Notes: generated by a model from the sequence alone, not told the origin. Numbered from the stretch's first letter, positions 21,554 through 33,946 are shown. The stretch is 64,000 nucleotides of DNA from Panaeolus papilionaceus (GCA_015501605.1 JADNRZ010000023.1:434001-498000); one strand, 5' to 3'. Numbers and translations are program-made.

Positions 21554-23830
21554 ATTCCTCAATGGTAGACTACCCCTATTTATAGACAGTGAGATGGAGC
21601 TGCAACCATTTACCCTAATAATATCCCTATCCTGGACTATTCTCGGGAATTCAGAGGACTTTCTTCGTTGCATGGTCTGTAAATTAGCTTGATTTGACCA
21701 CGGTGTATACCTGTCTCCTTCACTCCCCCCTCATGAATAGACGCATTTCATTATGATTTGCACCCTTGGATCTTAGAATCCTTTGGATTTTACATTGTGC
21801 TCCGTACTTTGAAAGTTCTACGTGGCGAATTTTGGCAGGTTAGTTGAATTGCAAGCAAAGCCTTTATGACATTATCCAGAAAAAAACTTCACCCAGGGTG
21901 GCTTCGTCCCTGTTGATCGCCTTTGAGGTTTGTTCAATCAATATGAACGGCACCCAATCATCAACTGACGATTCTCCGGATCTGGAATAAGGATTTCTGA
22001 AGTGTTACTTATGATTATAATATGAGTGAGTGTTGGTATTAAGGCCGAGTGTGCATCTCGGAGTCTGGGACTTTGGAACACTAGGACCGGTGAGTCGAGC
22101 AGTACTGCGTTCTGACGATTTCGACTGTGAATGCATACGAAGGAACGACATGCTGGACATCCAGGTCAACAAGTTGGTCAAAGGGGTACACGTCGACCTG
22201 AGAGGCGTTGTCGATATCGTCGATAGGACCAGAATTTGAATGGGGGATTGTAGGAGGGGATAGCGCGCTGAGGGATATCTGAGGACCCGATTCCCTTGGC
22301 CGATCGTCCAAATCGGACTGCGAATGTCTTCCTTTCAAGTCGCTCAAGCTCGAAAGAGTTGTGTTTATCCCAACCCCGAGCTTTATGCTTACCTGTGTAA
22401 CTCGGATAGCTTCGAACGATGCGGTTGTGTGGTGTGTGAAGTAGCCTCTGCAATTGGGTAAGGCCAGGTAACTTGATGGTGTATCGATTATATGTCATGG
22501 TATAAACCCGACCAGTATTGTTAGGAGGATGTTGGGCGTCAAATTTGCGTTGAATTCGGGTGGGATTGATAACATGTTGATCTCGGGAATGTACAGTTCT
22601 GGTGAAACGATGGTGGTTTCGCGCTCCTTCGATGGTGGAATTGGGGAGTTGATGCTGGCGGTTGACCATTTTCTTCGAGTTTATATCTTCCCTTTGGTCT
22701 TAACTTCGAACCATACAGCCCCCAGCAGGTGGCCAAGATGCCCTTTTCCCCCATCGATGATGAGCAACTGTGGTGATAAGGTAATGACGCAGTACTTATG
22801 TACCACTTCGAACGAGTCGCAAAGCTGAACCAAACCAGCACCATTGACCATCACCAGAGCGATCATCTTGCTCACTACGTCGCTCGTTGTAACGCAGTTT
22901 ATGTCACCCCAGGGGGTGTGCACTGGGGTTTCGGCGACACAACAATGGAATACCAGAGGTCCGCCGCATACATATACATCCAAATTCGCGTTGCATCCCA
23001 GCAGTTGGAATATGGAAGGTGCTTTCCAGTGCTATTCAAGTGATGCCCTGCCATATGCGCCCGGAAATTGTGCTTCCAGATGGTTGGATGTTGATTATTT
23101 GAGTCTGCAGGACATAACGAACATTGGAGAGGAACATTGGTGCAAGAATAGACCTTTGTAGACTTGGCTGCATAATAGTAGTACCAGCCGAGGTCCTTAA
23201 AAGCATAGATATCACACGCACAGCATATAGCTTGCTTGTCCGACTTCTTGCATCAGTTGGAGGGTTTTTGGTTGGAGAGTAAGTCTATCGGTAATACTTA
23301 TAGAGTGTGAACATTATATATATATTTAGATTGTTACATGTGCGATATAAGTTTCATCCTCTCGAAGGCCACATCCGATGCCAGAGGTGTGTAAAAACGC
23401 GCATGCTAATGAGGTTTTGATCGTCCTACTACCATATATGGGGCGGACCTCTCCATTGCCTGGGAACGCGTCCAATCCGGAAGGGATGGTGTCGCCGAAA
23501 ACCCCAGTGCACACCCTCCTTGTTTCATTCACCAAGTGAAACGGCGACGACTTCGTCAATTGATATTTGTGATTGCCAACTACAATGCACAGCCGTCGCC
23601 CTATCGTGTGATTCTCTGTTCGCTATAGATGATGGCTTGTCTTCGTCGTCGAACATCCATCCCTTTTCTTCCTTCCTCCCTCCCTCCCTTCCTTCTTGCT
23701 TGTTTCTTCTCTATTTTTTTCAGCCGAGTCTCCCTTGGCAATTCTGCATTCGTTGAACCCCACACGACCTCAACTGAGGATTATTATTCAAAATACACCA
23801 CCCACACTCTTTGACATCTGAAATTCCTCC
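21554..23830. other. Intergenic region with unassigned short ORFs
   Basis: About 2.3 kb. Minus-strand ORFs at 22178-22669 and 22681-22983 and plus-strand ORFs at 22529-23161 overlap each other, have no rec­ognised domain and could not be spliced into one protein. A pyrimidine-rich tract of CTTC/CCTC repeats lies at about 23666-23710, upstream of the GPI-type gene and probably in its promoter. An AT run (TATATATATA) lies near 23317. Confidence 0.4.
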
Positions 23831-24686
23831 ATGTCTTACCTTCGAGTTATCGCGCTTCTAACATGCCTCGTAGCATACACAGGTAAGCACCATAACGTGT
23901 CTATGTACATCTCGCTTTGCGTTATACTAGTAGCTACAAACACATCGCCGACTTTGCATCTAACACATTTCTTCACATCATCATCAATAGACGCCACCAC
24001 TATAACGCTCTACCGCGCCCAAGCACCCCTTCCCACTCCATCAGGCCGGAGCATCGAACAAGCTGGCACGACAGTGTACTCTGCCCTCGGCCCTGGGGAG
24101 AGCGGTATGACGAGGTATGAGGTCCAGGATATCCGCAGTCGGTTTGTCATTCATGACCAAGAGGGCACGGCGACAATTCTGGATGAGCTGACGACAGTGT
24201 TGACGTGTGAGTGATTTTATAATTAAGGATTTGCCGTTTCCTGCCCTATAAGCAACGAGTAAGTACGAGTAAAAGTGACACCCTGCCCAACCAGATACAA
24301 TCCAACAAGGCGCCTCGGCGATCCACGAAGACTACCCCCCGCTCATGATATGGCCCACAGCCGCCCCCGGGCTCTACCTCGAAATAGGGATCGACGCAGA
24401 CTGCGTCCTCGCTAGTGAGGGTGGCGATGTCAATGCTGTGTGCACAGGCGAGCGCCTCGTCCCCCTCCTCGCAGACAAGAGCGGGCCGACGTCGGTGCCT
24501 TCACCCCAGGCGACGACATATACTGTGAAGGCGACGCCTGTTGCGACGATTACGGTTGACGGTGCGGATGGTGGGAGTGGCAAGACGGGAGGTGCGATGA
24601 GAACGAGAGGTGCAGTGGGTGTTGGGATGGGGGCGATGGGTGTGTGTATGGGTGCTGTGATGGGTGTGCTTGGTGTGGTTTTGTAG
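23831..24686 (+). CDS. Small secreted, probably GPI-anchored surface protein of unknown function
   Basis: Model: join(23831..23882,23991..24206,24295..24686), 219 aa. Residues 1-16 are a signal peptide (LRVIALLTCLVAYT). The mature part starts DATTITLYRAQAPLPTPSGR and has two cysteines in the segments DADCVLAS and NAVCTGER. The C-terminus is a Gly/Met/Val-rich hydrophobic tail (VGVGMGAMGVCMGAVMGVLG) after a small-residue, Thr-rich spacer, the usual layout of a GPI-attachment signal. Both introns are canonical (108 and 88 nt). Many basidiomycetes carry short GPI-type proteins like this without known function; no enzymatic motif is present. Confidence 0.72.
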
Positions 24687-26711
24687 AATTGAAATTGGAT
24701 CGGATTGGGGTTGGACTAGTATCTAATTAAAAGGGGTTGAAGCTGAAGCTTGGTCTTGTATCCGTTGTACGCTACCTCTGAATCGTCTATTCGTGTCTGT
24801 GTCGGTACACTTTGTTTTGAGAGCCGTTTCGAATCGTTTCAAATACTTGCGACGGAGGTATAGAGGGACGAGAACAAGACCTCGATACCAATGTCCTCTG
24901 TACTTCGAAGCGTGCTCATCGTTTCTTTCCCACTAGATGCTCACAGTCAGATTATTTTTTATTCCGCGTCTATGCAAAGTCAAATTATATTCTTGCTTAG
25001 TTGTGCCTGGAGATCATGACCATACACCCTGGCACAAGCGAACTGGTAACAGGCTAGTGTTGATGAGCGCGGTACAGTGGGACATTGAATGGAAACGAAA
25101 CAAAAACAAAATGAAAAGGGGATGGTGAGTCGGAGTGTGAGGGTGAAGGTGTTGGTGTGAGATGAATGAGGATGTGAAAGAGCGCTCGTGTACAAGTTCA
25201 CGGGGTCCGAGTCTGGAGAGCTGAGGTTTGAAGAGGAAGGCTGAGGACGATGGAGAGAGGTTCACGTCGGCAACGACGACACTGAGAGACAAAACGAAGC
25301 AATAAAGGAGCAGAAACCAACGACGGTGGCGACTAGGAATGAAAGCCAACGATGGTGGCTACGTAGGACGACGAGGATATGAAGAACGAGCAAGAAAATT
25401 AAACCAGACATGCTGGCGATACTGAGAGACGGAGAGATGACAAATTACGACCGGAAACAAACCAGACAACGGTTGGTATGACTATTAAGACAAAAACAAA
25501 GAGTGGAACGAAGCTCAGACACAAAATACGGGGAGGTAAGAATCCTTCAATTCCTTGAGGTAAGCTAGAGTACAAAAGATATTGTAACTTCAGATGTGTG
25601 TTTACAACATGAGAAAGAGAATGAAAATTGATGGAGGTTGACATGCGAAACAAAGAAACAAAAGATGGAACAGGGATTTTTGAATAAATGAATGAAAAGA
25701 AGTTGTATGAAAATTTAAAGTATGGTAGGTAGTGCGGGCGTGATAGTGGGCGTGTGTGAGCGCGACCCTGATGCCGTGGCATAGGCGCGTGAGCGGTGAG
25801 TTGCTGAAGTAGTCCAAAAACGCGAAAACGGAGGTAGATGGGCGCGCGGCTCATCAGCGTTATGATAAAATCGTAGAAAACCCTCGTCTTTCCCCCCTTT
25901 TGGTTTTGCATCTTTCTGACTCTATTCCAAAGCCACAGGGTAACATCGCCTAATTTCTATTCAAGTTTGAGCATTATTGGACAATCCCCGAGGGTCCCTC
26001 ACAGAGGGACGGTCACCGGTCTATCTCTTGATCTCTTTGTGCAGCGAATCAATTGCAGATGCGGACAAGAACTGGGATGAGCATGACGAAGGCGATCGCT
26101 TTTAGCCCAGGCGCGTTGAACTCGCTCTCTCTCCTGTAGAGAAAACGTTCTGGTAATGTTGGATTAGTATCCGAGCGAGCTGAGTCGCCATGAAAGAATC
26201 GTGTCGCATGTCGTGTCGCTAGAGATGCAAGAATATATAGGAGTTGGGAGAGACGAGAGTGGCGAGAGGCTATTGGAACGGCAACTATTCAAATTAGTAA
26301 AAGAGGAGATAGAAAGTGCCAATTAGTAGGATGGTCAACGTCTTTGTATAGCCTGCATATGTCCCTATCTGCCACGCCTCATCATTTACAGAGTCTAAAA
26401 AGATCTTTACTGTTGTCTCGAACTTGCTTGAAACACGTCGACAACTGATCAATTAAAATAAGGACACGATATATGTAGGAGGCAATTTTCTCCTCCAATG
26501 ATGTCAATATTTAAAAGAATTCACACATGCATAGTCAAGCATCAAGTTTAAACACGTCTCAGACATCCAATATTAATTCTCGGAGGATCGCATCGCGTTG
26601 CACAGCAGCTTTAAGCGTTCGGTATCATCACACCAATTTTTTTTATCAAGTCAGGATGTCATTGCAAGCGATACAAAGAATTCATGAAGAACGTGACTAC
26701 GTAAGCTGGAC
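24687..26711. other. Intergenic region with purine-rich plus strand
   Basis: About 2 kb. From about 25100 to 25700 the plus strand is strongly A/G-rich, which creates long pyrimidine-biased open frames on the minus strand (for example 25399-25911) that look like by-products of composition, not genes. No domain, RNA gene or transposon was recognised. Confidence 0.4.
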
Positions 26712-27159
26712 TTAGAGACCAACAGTGACGGGGGAGCAGTTAACGCCGACGAGTTGGTCTGGCATAATGAACCCAATCAGCAATCTGCCAAATTGAAAAG
26801 ACAATGGGAGGAGACTTACTGAAGTTGTTGTGCTCGCAGCAGACTGGGGAAGTAGCGCTGTAACCAGAGAGGTCAGTGATAAAAGCGCACTATGGATCGC
26901 GACAGGCTTACCAGTTTGCGCCTGAACCAACACCAATAGCAGTGACGGGGTTGCACTGGAGACCAACTTGACCAGATAAGTTCTGGACAACAACACCGAT
27001 GAGACCCAATCCTTCAGCATAGCCAGCTGACCCAGGTGCATTCAGGCTGTTGCAGCACTGAACGGGACCGGTGTTGCAGCTGTTCTCGATGGGAGTGGGG
27101 GTGGCCACAGCAGAGGCAACGAAGAGGGCGGTGATGAAGACGGCGACCTTGGAGAACAT
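26712..27159 (-). CDS. Class I hydrophobin
   Basis: Model: complement(join(26712..26758,26820..26857,26912..27159)), 110 aa. Hydrophobins are secreted amphipathic proteins that self-assemble at air-water and wall surfaces of hyphae and fruit bodies. A signal peptide (KVAVFITALFVASAVA) precedes eight cysteines with the spacing C-x6-CC-x32-C-x13-C-x5-CC-x12-C, which fits basidiomycete class I. Two introns (54 and 61 nt) lie in the C-terminal half, as is usual in this family. The second intron needs the distal acceptor at 26759; the nearer AG gives a stop. A TATATAAA lies 77 bp upstream. Confidence 0.96.
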
Positions 27160-27236
27160 CTTGGTTGAGTGGTTTGGTTGGTTGGTTGAACGGTGTAGTG
27201 AGTTCGACTGAAGAATTGTCCTCCAAAATGTGGACG

Positions 27237-27244
27237 TTTATATA
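27237..27244 (-). promoter_or_regulatory. TATA box of the hydrophobin gene
   Basis: TATATAAA on the minus strand, 77 bp before the hydrophobin ATG, followed by a CAA/CCA-rich leader. Position and motif fit a strongly expressed fungal gene. Confidence 0.6.
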
Positions 27245-27899
27245 CACTTCCGTGACCTGTTGAGCCGAGCAGAAGTCTCATTCGAATTTGATTGATTGAG
27301 CGCCTGAGTGCGTGTCTTTGGGTGACAAAACAAAGACCCTGGGTTCGATAACACCCTAATCTTTTACGAGTTAAAGCCTCTACGTATTTCGGACATGAGG
27401 TCAATTTGAATTTCCCTGTTTTGTAAAACAAACGGCGGGAGAACAATGAATTTTACGAAACTTTGCGACACCGAAGACGGCGCTTGGCGCCCTTGGCAGA
27501 ACAAGCTCCCGTTCCACGTCTTGCCCGAACAGGGTATCAACCTTCCATAATGCGACGCGAGTACCACAATGGCCTCCAATGTTGACCATTCACTCTCATT
27601 AAAACATACACTCCCGTTACACAACAATAACTTCAGACGCTTTGAGGCGACTGGGAAGGAATGTAAGACTCGATGGCTGCAACCTCCCCGAGAACAAAAA
27701 CTAAAGAGCAAGGATCATTGTAACCATGTAAGGGAAACCCTTATTGAGAGAGGTCTGACCCGAACACGCCCCGCCGTGCAACCCAATTTCATAACTTTAG
27801 CATGTTTTCTGACAAGTAGCGGTTTGATCCTTCTTTTTGTCCCAAGCTCGAAACCTTAGAGGCGTAGGTCACCGGCAAGAAGGTCCTTCCAGGTCGGAA

Positions 27900-28509
27900 T
27901 ACCACAATGGCTTGACATGGTTGGAAGCCGACGATGACTCCGAGTTCGAAGACGATGACTCTGTGTTCCTTGTTCCCAACAAGTACCCTGAATGGCGCGC
28001 CCTTAATCCTGATTCATATGATGGCTGCTTTATTAAAATCAGATTTGAGGAAACTCTCGGCTTCTTTGCGCCCACCTGTCCGGCCATAGAATTGTTGGAA
28101 TTTCCTCCACTATGCACTCTTCTGCTTTGGAAACAAACTGAATCTAATCAGTCAATTCAACTTTCAGAAATCGGCATTTCAAGCGTTTCCGTCCCTCGAA
28201 AAATTTACTTCGGTCACGGAATTAAAATTTGGCTTCATAGCTCGCTACATGAAGACGCCAGAGGTCCAGCAGGTTCTCTCTTGCCTCTCTCTATGTCCAT
28301 CCTTGCTTGCCATCTATATCGGTATCAAACGCAACATTGTCAATCACGATCGCGAGAGTTACTCCTACGACCTTGGGAACAAGACTTGCAACTACATTCG
28401 CTACCTGCCAACTCGTGGAGGGGGGGCCGAGGCACCTGGCATATTGGCAGGGAAGGCCTCTATGGATGTGAGCCAACATTTCATGGAAGTTGAACGTGGT
28501 ATCCACTAA
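27900..28509 (+). pseudogene. Probable F-box/LRR-like gene relic
   Basis: Two different frames each look coding in part. The frame from about 28172 to the TAA at 28509 reads FPSLEKFTSVTELKFGFIAR, then VQQVLSCLSLCPSLLAIYIG, a leucine-spacing pattern like that of fungal F-box/LRR proteins. Going upstream the same frame meets a TAG near 28088, while a second frame (27837-28250) holds an acidic segment (EADDDSEFEDDDS). I found no donor that joins them without a stop. The intact F-box-like gene starts 330 bp downstream on the same strand, so this may be a decayed relative. A functional gene with a splice pattern I missed is the alternative. Confidence 0.35.
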
Positions 28510-28835
28510 TCTGCCTGTCGGCTTGTGATGTTTGAAGATCATTTATTGCTAAATGAGAAATCTTTTACTGTTATACCCCCACTATATCTGTGATGGTTTT
28601 GACATCTTGTTGTAACATGCGTTGCTTATTAACTGGAGTTTAGATACGAAGGTGCATATTTAATTCTACTTAGTTTGAGTTCCACTCCCTAAGTACCGCC
28701 GTTGAATATTTACGAATGCCCCGAAATACGCTCTCAGGGCTTCAAACCCCGAAAAGGTTCTCACGAATTCGTGTCCAGATTTTAGCTCACCATCGTGTCC
28801 TCATCATCTCCTGATCGCGTCTCTCACGAGTTACA

Positions 28836-30354
28836 ATGACCGATAATCAGTCTCCACTGACTTCTATCTCGTCTGAACCTCAGGACCCAGTATTTCCGTT
28901 CGAGATCTTTGAGCTAATTATCAAGATCGTTGCAGGAAATGGCAGCCGCAGATGTCTCAACAAGCCAGTGATTGCCTCGCTCAGCCTCGTCTCAAGATCG
29001 TTCGCAGACCTTTGTCGTCCTCATCTATTCAGAGACGTGGACATCTACATGGACAGACCACTAAACCATCTCCAAGGGCTTGCTGCTGCAATAAATGACA
29101 CACATACCTTGGCCAAATACATTCATAATCTATCCTACTACGAACCATCCCTACGATTCCAGGTGATCAAAGCAGAGGAAGACGGATCCCTAGACGCTTT
29201 CCTCCATCTCACCGCAGTCAGATATCTAAAGGTTGACGGAAGGGGCGATTACAGCTACGATGTGCCCGAACGCAATACCAAAAGATTCGGATATCGATCC
29301 TTACTGGACAACTACATCTCCTCAGGAACCTTGACTGCTCTCTTCATACGTAGCATCGCTGACGTCCCGATTATCGACGTCATGACCTGTCCAAACTTAG
29401 AAGACCTCGAATTGCGGTACTGTACTCTTCGAGGGTGGAATACACCCGTTCCAGCAGATGTTCTTACGAAAGGATTCAACATCAAGATGTTCTCTACCTG
29501 CAGTGCTCACGACGTCGCATTCCCCCTCCTCGTATATTGCCCAAATTTAGAGAGTGTCAGCCTCGCGAAAATGGGAGGCTTCTCTTCAGCCAAGCCAGAG
29601 AAATTCCCTATCCTTGCGCGGCCCATCACATCCTTTGATCACGTCAAATTCATCGAGTCCAGGGGACCGGTTGATTGGGTATATTTTTGCACTTCGGCTC
29701 TTTCGGTGGGCGTAAGGGCATTTCCAAATTTAAAGCACTTGAAGCTCGAGTTATATACCATGCAAGATATATTTCATGGCGCAAACGTCCTTTTTCAACA
29801 TGTAGATTCTTTGGAGGAGTTGAAAATCGAAGGTTCGTGATACTCATCCATCCTCCGCACTCCCCCACATTGTTGATGAGTCGCTTATGCCATCTGAATC
29901 AGTTGAAAACAGTCTGGCGCCCAATTTGCCGATCTGGGAGAAATGTTTCACTCTATCAGCAAGAACACTGAAGTCGATAATTGTTATCTGGACGCTTGAT
30001 CAAGGACAAGATGCGCTTTTGCTCAAAACATTTTGCGACGCTCTGCAGGCCATTTCTCGTGTGAACACAATTCAGAGCATCAATATCAGTCTAAAGATAA
30101 TAATCAATGGAAACATAGTTCTTGGACCGCAATTTCAGCAATGGGGGCGCTTCAACCGCTTGATGATCGATAATGACCGGGTAGCTTTCCCTCGTCTGAG
30201 GGAGGTGAAGGTGTACCTCAAAGTCTCTTTGAGAGGAGACCCAGGAGAAACAACCCAAGCAGAAAATGTGTACGCAGAGCATCTTAGAAACTCGTTGAGT
30301 CGGTTGATTGCACATCCCGAAATCGACGTGAGCTGTACCGTATTTTTGTCTTGA
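28836..30354 (+). CDS. F-box-like/LRR protein of the Agaricomycete-expanded type
   Basis: Model: join(28836..29832,29903..30354), 482 aa. The N-terminal segment PVFPFEIFELIIKIVAGNG, followed by ASLSLVSRSFADLCRPHLFR, is the F-box-like motif common in mushroom genomes, where hundreds of copies occur. The rest has irregular leucine-rich stretches such as CPNLEDLELRYCTLRGW, CPNLESVSLAKMGGF and FPNLKHLKLELYTM. Such proteins are presumed substrate adaptors of SCF ubiquitin ligases, but the target cannot be told from sequence. The single intron (70 nt) starts with GTTCGT, a less common donor; the joined reading LEELKIEVENSLAPN stays open to the TGA at 30352. Confidence 0.75.
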
Positions 30355-30935
30355 TGTATGTATGCGAAGGGAATGTAACTTTATTTTATCTGCACTTGAC
30401 GTCCGCGGTCAGCGAGCTTAAATACCAGGCACGTGCGAACAGATACAGTTCCATAGATATAAAATGCTATCTCGTAGTGTGGATCTGGGAGGCTAAAGCC
30501 TAATAATAAACATTGATTGATATCTCGCAAAGTGAGCAAAGTGAGGGCCTCGCGGGACTGGTGAGGCTCATATTCCCCTGTAATCCAGTGAAGGAGTTTC
30601 GTTACAATCGAAATAAATAGATATTAAGTAATTTTTCCGATCGATCATGGTGTACTAAACTATTTGACCTCACTTTTTGATCATTATACAAGTCTCCCCT
30701 CGCCGGAATTACCCGCTTCACCAGGCCCTCTCAAGGCCATCGCAGGGATGGCAATGTATTGGAATCCATTCTCTTTTGAACACCCGTGGTGCTATCTTCT
30801 TAGCCTCGCCAATTCTAATTGGATAGCTTCATATGAATTGTGAAACAAGTCTCCATAAATTATATATAAGTAAACGAGGATGATACAGTACAATGGGTGG
30901 CACAGGAAAATCCAAGATTGAGAGACTGAAAATTC
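30355..30935. other. Intergenic region between convergent genes
   Basis: About 0.6 kb between the convergent ends of the F-box-like gene and the small unknown gene. AT-rich, no gene seen. Confidence 0.35.
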
Positions 30936-31406
30936 TTAGTCGGTGCTCTTCCTGAACCAATTCGGTTTCCATTCAAAACCAAACTCGTCGGCGACCCTAG
31001 TCAGCTCCTCGATTTTGTCCTGGGGAGGCAAGAAACTGTTATCGACGCCAGTGGAGGTGACGAATGCCACGATGTATCTTTGCGGGCCTGCTTTGGTTTC
31101 AATGGGTGCGACATACATATCTGACATATTTGGTGTCCTGTACACCTCGCTGCATCTTCGGAGAAGGCTATCCTTATACTCCCGATAATATCTGAAGAAC
31201 AGGTGGATCTTTTCCTCCTCAGTCACTTCGGGTGTTAGATTGTTCCTGAATCCACGGAGCAAATGTTTTTGACTAATGGGGAAGCCCCACACGACAGGAT
31301 TGGGATATGTTGTAAGAACTCGTAGCCGCACGGGGGGATGTGGGTTGTCTGCTGGGGACACCATGAGCAATGAGTAAAATAATGTACATTTCCAGGACTT
31401 ACCCAT
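30936..31406 (-). CDS. Small hypothetical protein, 139 aa
   Basis: Model: complement(join(30936..31351,31403..31406)). The first exon is just ATG plus one base; splicing gives MADNPHPPVRLRVLTTYPNP. Without splicing the frame is also open but gives an unlikely N-terminus (MGKSWKCTLFYSLLMV). No family was recognised. The protein is soluble, with YREYKDSLLRRCSEVYRTPN, then a beta-like QRYIVAFVTSTGVD and the C-terminal FGFEWKPNWFRK. No signal peptide or membrane segment is visible. The intron is 51 nt with a GTAAGT donor, which supports the spliced form. Confidence 0.55.
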   Translation of the reverse strand: MGKSWKCTLFYSLLMVSPADNPHPPVRLRVLTTYPNPVVWGFPISQKHLLRGFRNNLTPEVTEEEKIHLFFRYYREYKDSLLRRCSEVYRTPNMSDMYVAPIETKAGPQRYIVAFVTSTGVDNSFLPPQDKIEELTRVADEFGFEWKPNWFRKSTD

Positions 31407-32286
31407 GTTAATGACGATTTGGACTCGCGTTGATCAGAAAAGTGTTGCAGGGACACGAAGAGGCAGCCAGTGATGCAACAGTGATGGGAACAGTGATGTG
31501 GGAAGCACGGTGTTTGGCTTGATGGACTTGACCCAACATTAAGTACGTCATTTATTTATATGTACTTGTATTTAGATATCTTTATTTACTTGTAGGCTCC
31601 GGCATAACCTCTTCCTTGCTCTGGTGCTTCGACTCTGAGTCTGGATCTGAGTCCTTGAATGGTATGGTTGCTAATTTTCCATATCATTATTTTGCCATGC
31701 CCGCCATATAGAAAATGTAGATGATATCTCCACCTGACACTTCATACCATTGAGCAGACTGGGCGTGTCCATAAAATTCTAGTCACAATCCCCATTGCTA
31801 CCCAGGCGAATTGGTGTGACTGAAAGGCATGGACATGCGCTTTCGGAATCACACTGATTTTTCAGACTGCTGCAATCACCTCTTCTGGCTTATTCTCTAT
31901 GGCGAGGCGGCAGGCTGGTTTCCAACCTTTCTTCAGCTGGCTGCTGACACCAAAGTTTTTTGGACCTGACTGAGGCATTGCTGACATGCTGACAGTCTCA
32001 TTAACCAAAGTGGTGCCTCATGATTGGGTACACTGTCAGCATAACGATTAGAAACACGATAGTTATTGCAATTTCAAGTATTTTATGATGAACTCTAGGT
32101 TATGATGTAGCACAAAGCCGAATCAAGTTCTACAATATTTTGCTGCACTCGTTGCATTCAAGCTTGCACAAGTGGAAAATGATTGCAGAATTTGTGTATA
32201 TTGTATGTGTCAGCCATGATTCTCAAGTCGTCCCCAGCAGTCCGATTTAAACGAATGCAATAGAATTCCTCCCTGCCCTTCAATCC
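31407..32286. other. Intergenic region
   Basis: About 0.9 kb between the divergent starts of the 139-aa gene and the PD-(D/E)XK-like gene. Only short unsupported ORFs; no repeat or RNA gene seen. Confidence 0.35.
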
Positions 32287-33523
32287 ATGTTTCCTACTCG
32301 CCCTCGCACTCAGTACAAGAGTTCCAAAGGTGTCCTCACCAGCATATCCTTCGCACATTCTACTTTCTTCAATGCTCGTGGATTAGAATATCCCTGGAAT
32401 GCACCATTTCTCCAGGCGATTTCGGAACTGCTGGCAGCTTATTTGGAAGCTGGTATCATATTAATCAACTCGCCTTATACTATCTGGGCACCACGTTATA
32501 AGCGAGAGGAAGAAGAGGTGAAGGAGCAGCTCCTCGAACTTGGCCTTTACTATGACGACCTCCCTGCCAAATGTTCCAGCCACACGCTCAAAAAACTCGC
32601 AGAAACGGCACACGACACCACGGAGCGAACGACGAGCATCGAAAGCTTAACGGAAAAAATTTCATTGCTCGTTGCACAGAGGGACCGAATTGTAGAAGAT
32701 GAAGGCAAATGGTATTGTGTCCGCAGTAAGAGCTTTGTCGCAATGATACATCAGTCATTGATTATTATTTTTTACCCCATATCCTTTCGCAGAGGAAGCG
32801 GGTTCGAAGGACTTTTTTGACACGACCGTCGACCTAGAGTTCATTGATATGGGACGGTCTTTCGATCGAATTCCAGACATAGTTGTTACATTGGTGGGTT
32901 CCATTGAGGGTCCTCCTCCATCATCGTTAGAGCAAAAGCAACACAGCGATTTGTGTGGCAGACGGAAGTCATACTACGAACGCATTGGCATCATGGTTGA
33001 ACTGAAACGGGGCGGGAACAGGAAGTCGGGATATGCGGCCTATGTGCAAAAGTGCAGCAACTACATAGAAGAAGCCGTGCGCCAGCTTGCGGAGTATTGT
33101 TCAGCCTACTTTGCGAGCATGCCGGATAAAAGGAAGGCGCGGCAAGACGAAGAAAAGCTCGTGGTTATTGCAGCGGGTGGCCAGTTCTGGATTTGGGCGT
33201 GCATCTCGTCTAAAGAATGCCCTAAGTGGAAATATACAGAATCCGTAGCGGATCTCAGCGATTTCGACGCGCAGAAATGGCGTTCCCACTTCATAGCCGA
33301 CCCATTGTGTCTTGGGACGACCTCTTCCGACGAGGCATTGCTGGAGATCAAGTCGAAACACATCTTCCCGCTTCTCAGGAAGATCCCCGATGCTCCGAGT
33401 TACCTCAAGAGGGCGCTGTCTCAGAGAGCCCACATGGAGGACTTAATTGTATATGAAACTGATGCTGGCTACGACTCGGGGGACGACGGTTCGCTGCAGG
33501 AGCGCATCCTCGAGGGTATTTAA
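32287..33523 (+). CDS. Hypothetical protein with a PD-(D/E)XK nuclease-like pattern
   Basis: Model: join(32287..32725,32793..33523), 389 aa. The spliced junction reads GKWYCVRKEAGSKDFF and keeps the frame. In the second half a strand RIPDIVVTLVGS contains the P-D pair, and 40-odd residues later GIMVELKRG supplies E-x-K. Together with the following helix (EEAVRQLAEYCSAYF) and strand (KLVVIAAGGQFWIWACIS) this is the order expected of a PD-(D/E)XK fold. The first half is predicted mainly helical, with a charged stretch KREEEEVKEQLLELGLYY. Similar restriction-nuclease-like domains precede kinase domains in fungal FunK1-type proteins, but no kinase follows here. Function is unknown; catalytic competence is not established. 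Confidence 0.6.
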
Positions 33524-33640
33524 CTGGTGATACTTGAATTGCGCACACCAGGACCTGTAGTTAAAGATATGCCGAATTAGTTGCCCCATGTACAAGGAAT
33601 TTTATATAAAGCTGGAATAAGATGTTTAAGCATGCACGAG

Positions 33641-33752
33641 GCTGCCGCATCCTCAGTCCCAACTTTCAGCCATTCATTCAAACAAAGTCACGCTTTGAGT
33701 TGCCTCGAAAGTATTTCTGAATGCGACAGAGAGATTTCTTTCTATCTACAAG
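33641..33752. repeat. Imperfect direct repeat, copy A (near the SDR 3' end)
   Basis: About 110 bp that match 35441-35552 at a constant offset of 1,800 bp. The best-conserved parts are TTCAGCC-TTCATT (33665), TATTTCTGAAT (33712) and ATTTCTTTCTATCTACAA (33734). It lies just downstream of the stop of the minus-strand SDR gene. The two copies flank that gene in direct orientation. Confidence 0.7.
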
Positions 33753-33946
33753 CATGAGAATGAAGGTGAGAGAAAGCGCTCTTAACATAATACGAGTAAA
33801 AGGTATGCTATTGGGAGAGAGCTTGGCAGAAAGTCGATAATGTTCTAACGAGCGTCTAATTAGGCCTGCGACAACATCCGACTCATGTTAGTGACCACGC
33901 GGTCAGCGTTATGTCTTGGGACTCACTGTTATTGTCACTTTATCCT

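Noticed and set aside
22178..23161. A multi-exon gene built from overlapping ORFs on both strands
   Set aside because: No combination gave a continuous protein with recognisable motifs.
25014..25911. Minus-strand ORFs of 110-170 codons rich in Phe, Ser and Leu
   Set aside because: They lie in a purine-rich strand region that lacks stops by composition; no protein-like motif and no start context.
27290..27350. Possible tRNA because of a GGGTTCGAT T-arm-like string
   Set aside because: The flanking bases do not form a T stem, anticodon stem or acceptor stem.
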